Assembly: GCA_964516295.1 (NCBI GenBank)
Contig: CAZEYT010000002.1
Location: forward strand, 19,940 to 83,939
DNA from: CAZEYT01 sp964516295
GTDB taxonomy: Bacteria; Verrucomicrobiota; Verrucomicrobiia; Chthoniobacterales; Terrimicrobiaceae
Length of the DNA: 64,000 nt
Direction: 5' to 3'
Shown piece after piece: positions 59,443 to 64,000 of this stretch. Every line of letters begins with the position of its first letter. Position 1 is the stretch's first letter. The notes beneath the pieces are model-generated. The model was not told where the DNA came from and ran no database searches. It was given only the letters and a program-made list of their open reading frames with translations. Position numbers and translations under genes: made by a program.

Positions 59443-61448
59443 GCCGGTTTCGACTCTACGATCTCAACGACGAGCAGCAGCGTGCCGCGACGCATGACGC
59501 CGGACCGCTTTTGATTCTGGCCGGAGCGGGCACGGGAAAGACCCGTACGATTGTCGCGCGCATCACGTGGCTTGTCGAAGCGGCTCGTGTGCCGCCATCG
59601 CAGATTCTTGCCGTCACCTTCACCAACAAGGCGGCGCGGGAAATGAAAGACCGCATCGCGGGAATGATCGACGCCGACAAGGCGGCGGAAATCACCGCGA
59701 GCACGTTCCACGCCCTGTGCGTCCGGATTTTGCGAACGGATGCCGACAAGCTCGGCTACAAAAACAATTTCAGCATCTTCGACGAGGGCGACCAATTGGG
59801 GCTCATCAAAAAAATCATCAACCGTGTCACGGCACGTGACGAGAAGCTGGATGCGGGACTGGCGAAGACCATGATCAGCAAGGCCAAGAACAATGGCTGG
59901 TCGGCTCCGCGCGACGAGGAGACGGTAATCGGCGCCGTCTATGCCCGCTACGATCGCGAGCTCAAGACGTTGAATGCGATGGATTTCGACGACCTCCTCA
60001 TCAAGGCCGTTGAGTTGCTCGAGAATCACGAATCGGTCCGGCAGAAATGGCGGTCGAAATTCCGTTACATGCTTGTCGATGAGTTTCAGGACACGAACCG
60101 GCTCCAGCTCAACCTGGTCCGCCTGCTGGCATCGGGCGATCCTCCGAACGTCTGCGTCGTCGGTGACGATGATCAGAGCATTTACGGATGGCGTGGAGCG
60201 GAGGTCTCGAACATCCTGGAGTTTGAAAACTACTTCCCCGGGCCGGCCGTCATCCGCCTCGAACAAAATTACCGCAGCACCAATGCCATCCTCGGAGCGG
60301 CGAATCGCCTGATCCGCAACAACCCCCGCCGTCGCGGCAAGAATCTGTGGAGCTCGCAGGATGGCGGAGATCCGGTGCATGTGGTCTCAGTGCCCGATGA
60401 CAAGGCCGAGGCGGAATTCGTCGTCAACGAAATCGGGGCCCTTCGCGTCACGGTCAATATTCCGTGGGAGCAATTTGCCATCATTTATCGGATGAATGCC
60501 CAGTCGCGCCTGCTGGAGGAAAATCTCCGCCGCCTCCGGATTCCCTATCGTCTCGTCGGGGGCAAGAGCTTTTTTGATCGCCGCGAAGTGAAGGACATCC
60601 TCGCCACGATGACCTGTCTCATCAATCCGTCCGATGATGTCGCCCTGCTGCGCATCATCAACACCCCGCCGCGCGGCATCGGTGCGACCACCGTCGAGCT
60701 GGCCTTGGAGCACAGTGCCAAGAGCCACAAAAGCCTGTTTGAAACCCTCACCGAGCCTGCCTTTGCCGAGCAGGTGAGTCGGCGGACAGCGGAGGCGATT
60801 CGTGTTTTTGCCGCCGATCTCGCCACGACGCGCATCCACCTTCTCACGCCCGGAGCCGACGCCGCGCAACTCGTCTCCCAGTATCTTGCCGACACCGGGT
60901 ATTTCGAAGATCTGAAGCGCTCGTGCAAGACGCCCGAGGAAACGCTCAACCGTGAAGCCGGGGCAAAAGAAATCCTCCGTGCGCTGGCGGAGCATCAGTC
61001 CCGCTCACGAAAAGGCATTCAGGACTTCATCGATGAACTCACCCTTGATCGTGAACGCGAAGAGGACAAAAAAGAGGATGCGAAAGGCGTGACATTGATC
61101 ACTCTCCATGCCGCGAAGGGATTGGAATTTCCTCATGTTTTTTTGATCGGAGCCGAGGATGGACTCCTGCCCCATGAGCGCTCGAAGACCGAGGGCACGG
61201 TCGATGAGGAGCGGCGTCTCTTTTACGTTGGCATCACCCGGGCGATGAAATCTCTCACGATAACCCATTGCCTCCATCGGACCAAATTCGGGTCGGCGAT
61301 GTATTGTCGACCCTCCCCGTTTCTCAAAGAGATCGACGGCGAGGGCGTCCTTGCCGAGAGCTATGAAGACATCCGGAACCGACCGATGGAAGAAGATGAT
61401 GTCGCGGCTTCCTTCGCCTCGTTGCGCGATATGCTTTCGCGCGACTGA
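59439..61448 (+). CDS. UvrD/PcrA-like DNA helicase
   Basis: A 669-residue superfamily 1A helicase. Motif I is AGAGTGKTRT (residues 28-37), motif Ia TFTNKAAREM, motif II VDEFQDTN, motif III GDDDQSIYGWRGA, motif IV EQNYRS, motif V LITLHAAKGLEF and motif VI VGITRA. It unwinds DNA 3' to 5' in repair and replication restart. It lacks the basic PcrA tail seen in some relatives. It overlaps purN and is followed 3 bases later by a convergent gene. Confidence 0.93.
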   Translation: MSRFRLYDLNDEQQRAATHDAGPLLILAGAGTGKTRTIVARITWLVEAARVPPSQILAVTFTNKAAREMKDRIAGMIDADKAAEITASTFHALCVRILRTDADKLGYKNNFSIFDEGDQLGLIKKIINRVTARDEKLDAGLAKTMISKAKNNGWSAPRDEETVIGAVYARYDRELKTLNAMDFDDLLIKAVELLENHESVRQKWRSKFRYMLVDEFQDTNRLQLNLVRLLASGDPPNVCVVGDDDQSIYGWRGAEVSNILEFENYFPGPAVIRLEQNYRSTNAILGAANRLIRNNPRRRGKNLWSSQDGGDPVHVVSVPDDKAEAEFVVNEIGALRVTVNIPWEQFAIIYRMNAQSRLLEENLRRLRIPYRLVGGKSFFDRREVKDILATMTCLINPSDDVALLRIINTPPRGIGATTVELALEHSAKSHKSLFETLTEPAFAEQVSRRTAEAIRVFAADLATTRIHLLTPGADAAQLVSQYLADTGYFEDLKRSCKTPEETLNREAGAKEILRALAEHQSRSRKGIQDFIDELTLDREREEDKKEDAKGVTLITLHAAKGLEFPHVFLIGAEDGLLPHERSKTEGTVDEERRLFYVGITRAMKSLTITHCLHRTKFGSAMYCRPSPFLKEIDGEGVLAESYEDIRNRPMEEDDVAASFASLRDMLSRD

Positions 61449-61451
61449 GGC

Positions 61452-61844
61452 TCAGCTTTTCTCCCCGTAGTCTTGCGGGCGGGCGCGGCGGGCGTCGATG
61501 AAGGATTTCACGCAGAGTCCGAGAAAGACGAGCGAGATCACGCCCATGGCGATTTGGAGTTGGATCGCCACCGGTCGTTCGGCCGTACCGGCCAGAAGCG
61601 CCCCGAGCTTCGGAAGGCCCATGCCGAGGCCGCCGAGTGTTCCCAGAAGTCCAAAAGCCGCAGCGACATGCATGGCATGCTTCCGAACATTTGGAAACGT
61701 GAGGGAAACAATCCCGGCCGCCAGGATGGGCGTGCCGAAGAAGGTCGGAATGAGTGCCGTGATGTGGGTTGAACCTGTCGCCAAAAAGGCGGCGACACCG
61801 AGAAGATCGAGAAGCAGACCGAAGATAATGGCGAGGTTTGGCAT
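61452..61844 (-). CDS. Small membrane protein, unknown
   Basis: A 130-residue protein with four hydrophobic helices: LAIIFGLLLDLLGVAAFLA, ALIPTFFGTPILAAGIVSL, VAAAFGLLGTLGGLGMG and AMGVISLVFLGLCVKSFI. The tail is short and charged. Similar small four-helix proteins of unknown role are common. The ATG at 61844 is chosen over one 96 bases upstream that lacks a signal-like start. It lies between two plus-strand genes. Confidence 0.65.
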   Translation of the reverse strand: MPNLAIIFGLLLDLLGVAAFLATGSTHITALIPTFFGTPILAAGIVSLTFPNVRKHAMHVAAAFGLLGTLGGLGMGLPKLGALLAGTAERPVAIQLQIAMGVISLVFLGLCVKSFIDARRARPQDYGEKS

Positions 61845-61982
61845 GGCGTAGAAATCTGGACGGATTTCCCTCTGGCGCAAGAGGTAAAAAAGGAACCTCC
61901 ACCGCGGCCGGGTGGAACCGGGATCCGAGATCGCACGCAAATTTCCTTCGCTTCCCGCCGGGGAACGCTATTTTTCCCGGCC

Positions 61983-63629
61983 ATGAGAACGATTGTTATC
62001 GGCCACCGGAATCCGGACATGGACGCGATCTGCTCGGCGATTGGATACGCCGAGTTCAAGCGCGCCACCGGCACCCCCGACGTGGTCGCCGCGCGTTGCG
62101 GCAATACGAATGAGCGCATTGATTTTGCCCTGCGCAAATTCGGCTTTGAGGCACCGATGTTTTGCTCGGATGTTCAACCGCGCGTCGAAGATGTGATGGA
62201 ACGCGATGTTGTCTGCTCGCATGTGGACTCGCCGGTTTATGAGGCGATGACGCGGATTGGGGAGAAGAAGTTTCGCGGTTTGCCGGTCGTCGACGACAAT
62301 CGCCGCTGCGTGGGGTTGGTCTCCGGATTCAAGCTCGGGCAGTATCTTTTCCCTCCCTTGGAAAAAATTGCCTCCACCCGCGAGGTGAACGCGTCGCTTG
62401 TGGATATCTGCGCGTCGATTCACGGTCGGCTTCTCGGCGGTGCGGAGGATACCAAAGTGCGGCCGCATCAACTCGTGGTCGCCGCGATGCACACGACAAC
62501 ATTTCAAAAGCGCCTCGACGAACTGGATCTCGGTGCCACGGTTCTTATCGTCGGCGACCGGTGGAACATCCAGCTTCTCTCCATCGAAGCCGGCGTCCGG
62601 GCGTTGGTCATCACAAACAATTTTCCGGCCCGCGAAAATGTTCTCGCCGCCGCCCGCGAAAAGGGGGTGGTCGTCATTGGCTCGCCTTATGACACCGCGA
62701 CGACCGTTCTTCTCGCCCGGGCCGCCGTGACCTCGGGACAAATGCTGGACCCGGAGTTTTCCAGTCTGCCAAGCGATATGCCTCTGCGCGAAGCGCGTCT
62801 CGACGTCGCCATGTCATCGCAGTTCGCCTTTCCGGTCCTGAATGAAAGGCGCTGCCTCGTTGGCATTTTGTCGAAGAGCGATTTTCTCCGTCCGGTCCCG
62901 CGACAGTTGATTTTGGTGGATCACAACGAGCTCACCCAAGCCGTTCCCGGCGCAGATGAGATCCCGATTGTCGAGATCCTGGATCACCACCGCATCGGCG
63001 TCGCTCCCACCCATCAGCCGATTTTGTTTTTGAACCGGCCGGTGGGCTCGACCTGCACGATTGTGGCGACCTGCTTTCGACAGGCGGAGCTGCCGATCTC
63101 GAAGAATATTGCCGGTCTGCTCATGTGCGGGCTTATCTCCGACACGCTCAATCTCACGTCACCGACGACGACCGAAGTCGACCGGGAGGTGATGAAGGAA
63201 TTGTCCGCGCTGGCCGGAGTTGATCCCGGTGACCTGGCCTCGGAGATCTTCTCGGTCGGTTCGCCGCTCCTCACGCTCACGCCGCCACAGGTGATCACGG
63301 CCGACTGCAAGGAATACACCGAACGCGGCATCCGCTTCAGTGTCTCGCAGATCGAGGAGTTGAGCTTCTCGCATCTTGGCGAAAAACAGGCGGAGCTCAC
63401 CGAGGAACTGGAACGCTATCGCGCGACCCACAACTACTTTTTCTCCGTCCTGCTCATCACCGATGTCAACACGCAGAATTCAATTCTCCTCGTGCGCGGC
63501 TCGGAGAGTTTTACCCGATTGGTGGACTTTCCGGACTGCGGGCCGTGGGCGTGGGAATTGGATGGGGTGGTTTCGCGGAAGAAGCAACTTCTCCCGTATC
63601 TCACCAATCTGATTGCGCGTGCAGTTTAG
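61983..63629 (+). CDS. Mn-dependent inorganic pyrophosphatase, DHH family, with CBS and DRTGG domains
   Basis: A 548-residue enzyme. The DHH phosphoesterase domain starts IGHRNPDMDAICSAIGYAEF (residues 6-25, metal ligands His8, Asp12, Asp14) and continues after the insert with VDHNELTQA and VEILDHHRIG and the DHHA2 domain with the closing SRKKQLLPYL. The insert has a CBS pair (about 68-127 and 263-303) flanking a DRTGG domain. Such enzymes split pyrophosphate and are controlled by adenine nucleotides through the CBS pair. Start ATG at 61983. Confidence 0.9.
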   Translation: MRTIVIGHRNPDMDAICSAIGYAEFKRATGTPDVVAARCGNTNERIDFALRKFGFEAPMFCSDVQPRVEDVMERDVVCSHVDSPVYEAMTRIGEKKFRGLPVVDDNRRCVGLVSGFKLGQYLFPPLEKIASTREVNASLVDICASIHGRLLGGAEDTKVRPHQLVVAAMHTTTFQKRLDELDLGATVLIVGDRWNIQLLSIEAGVRALVITNNFPARENVLAAAREKGVVVIGSPYDTATTVLLARAAVTSGQMLDPEFSSLPSDMPLREARLDVAMSSQFAFPVLNERRCLVGILSKSDFLRPVPRQLILVDHNELTQAVPGADEIPIVEILDHHRIGVAPTHQPILFLNRPVGSTCTIVATCFRQAELPISKNIAGLLMCGLISDTLNLTSPTTTEVDREVMKELSALAGVDPGDLASEIFSVGSPLLTLTPPQVITADCKEYTERGIRFSVSQIEELSFSHLGEKQAELTEELERYRATHNYFFSVLLITDVNTQNSILLVRGSESFTRLVDFPDCGPWAWELDGVVSRKKQLLPYLTNLIARAV

Positions 63630-64000
63630 GCCGTCAGCCCGACTGCTTTTCGGACGCGGGTCATTACCGCGTCGGATACTGCACGGGCTTTTTCGGCTCC
63701 TTCCCGAAGCATCTGATCGACAAAAGCGGGGTCGGCTTCCACTTCGGCGCGTCGGGCCCGAAGCGGGGCAAAATACTCCCAGACAGCGCCAACAAGCCGC
63801 TTCTTGAAGTCTCCGTAGCCGGTCCCGCCGCGTTGGAAATCGGCGACCATCGTGTCGTAGTCCGACGCGGTCGCGACCAATTTGTAAAGCCCCAGAATCG
63901 CGGAGTCTTCGACCGGCTTCGGCTCTTCCACCGGCGTCGAGTCCGTCTTGATGCCCATGATTTTTTTCCTGAGTACTTTTTCCTCGGCAAAGATCTCGAT
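63626..64000 (-). CDS. trpS: Tryptophan-tRNA ligase, C-terminal part (5' end outside window)
   Basis: The last 124 residues of TrpS; the frame is open to the window edge. The KMSKS-region neighbour reads EIFAEEKVLRKKIMGIKTDS, typical of TrpRS, and the C-terminus has QRGGTGYGDFKKRLVGAV and the closing AEVEADPAFVDQMLREGAEK block. The enzyme loads tRNA-Trp. The stop overlaps the end of the pyrophosphatase gene by 4 bases, so the two genes are convergent. Confidence 0.9.
   Translation of the reverse strand: MEIFAEEKVLRKKIMGIKTDSTPVEEPKPVEDSAILGLYKLVATASDYDTMVADFQRGGTGYGDFKKRLVGAVWEYFAPLRARRAEVEADPAFVDQMLREGAEKARAVSDAVMTRVRKAVGLTA

Noticed and set aside
1..64000. CRISPR arrays, insertion sequences, phage genes
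   Set aside because: No regular direct repeats with spacers, and no transposase, integrase or phage structural motifs in any frame that I could read.

Overview
The window is a GC-rich (roughly 60 % or more, by eye) bacterial chromosome segment, almost fully coding, with short intergenic gaps and many ATGA or TGATG start/stop overlaps. The organism is Gram-negative: it carries heptose and Kdo genes for lipopolysaccharide (hldA, gmhB, kdsB), an RND efflux pair, an OprB-type porin, and a large exported beta-strand protein ending in a PEP-CTERM signal. The PEP-CTERM signal, the Mn-type pyrophosphatase with CBS/DRTGG domains, the phoH/HD-hydrolase/ybeY cluster and several secreted proteins of unknown family suggest the phylum Verrucomicrobiota. 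That assignment is an inference; there is no 16S gene here. I saw no phage, insertion sequence, integrase or CRISPR array, so most of the window reads as core chromosome.

Layout. 1-7.6 kb: the end of a Deg-type protease, a glycosyltransferase, a Tat-exported 5'-nucleotidase-like enzyme, a Ski2-like helicase, and two divergent exported papain-fold proteins (NlpC/P60-like and C39-like), followed by a gene-poor stretch with a possible coding remnant. 7.9-9.5 kb: a small accessory island with a hypothetical fragment and a Zeta-like toxin paired with a Phd/YefM-like antitoxin behind a perfect palindrome. 9.5-11.8 kb: the PEP-CTERM surface protein. 11.9-16.2 kb (minus): a secreted two-gene module, phoH, an HD phosphodiesterase and ybeY. 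16.2-19.4 kb (plus): hldA-gmhB-kdsB, tRNA-Arg(CCU) and a HAD phosphatase. 19.4-24.9 kb (minus): pabB and the RND pair. 24.9-30.6 kb (plus): a secreted protein, prs, rplY, pth, rpsF, ssb and rpsA with a strong terminator. 30.6-37 kb: FAD oxidase, HAD, DUF1801, rhomboid, and the cysE-nifS-sprT cysteine/sulfur cluster. 37.1-42.7 kb (plus): a CobW metallochaperone, an isolated rplK, an OprB porin behind a palindrome, and feoAB behind a clear Fur-like box. 42.9-47.2 kb: a flippase-like membrane protein, a RibD-like reductase, coaX (minus), a second copy of the secreted two-gene module, and an ACT protein. 47.2-54.8 kb: cydAB, rpsN, a FmdB zinc ribbon, CcsA, CstA, HdeD and dodecin. 54.9-64 kb: ndk, an AraC regulator beside a decayed FAD-oxidoreductase pseudogene, two unknown exported or membrane proteins, purN, a UvrD-type helicase, a membrane protein, the DHH pyrophosphatase and the end of trpS.

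Most notable: (i) two paralogous copies, about 30 kb apart, of an undescribed secreted two-gene module (14941-16193 and 45415-46688) with the same gene order; (ii) an unusual Zeta-like toxin with a Phd-like partner and a perfect 21-bp palindrome; (iii) a multiply broken FAD oxidoreductase beside an intact AraC regulator; (iv) metal-responsive operator candidates before feoAB and the porin. Function calls rest on recalled family motifs; no database search was run.
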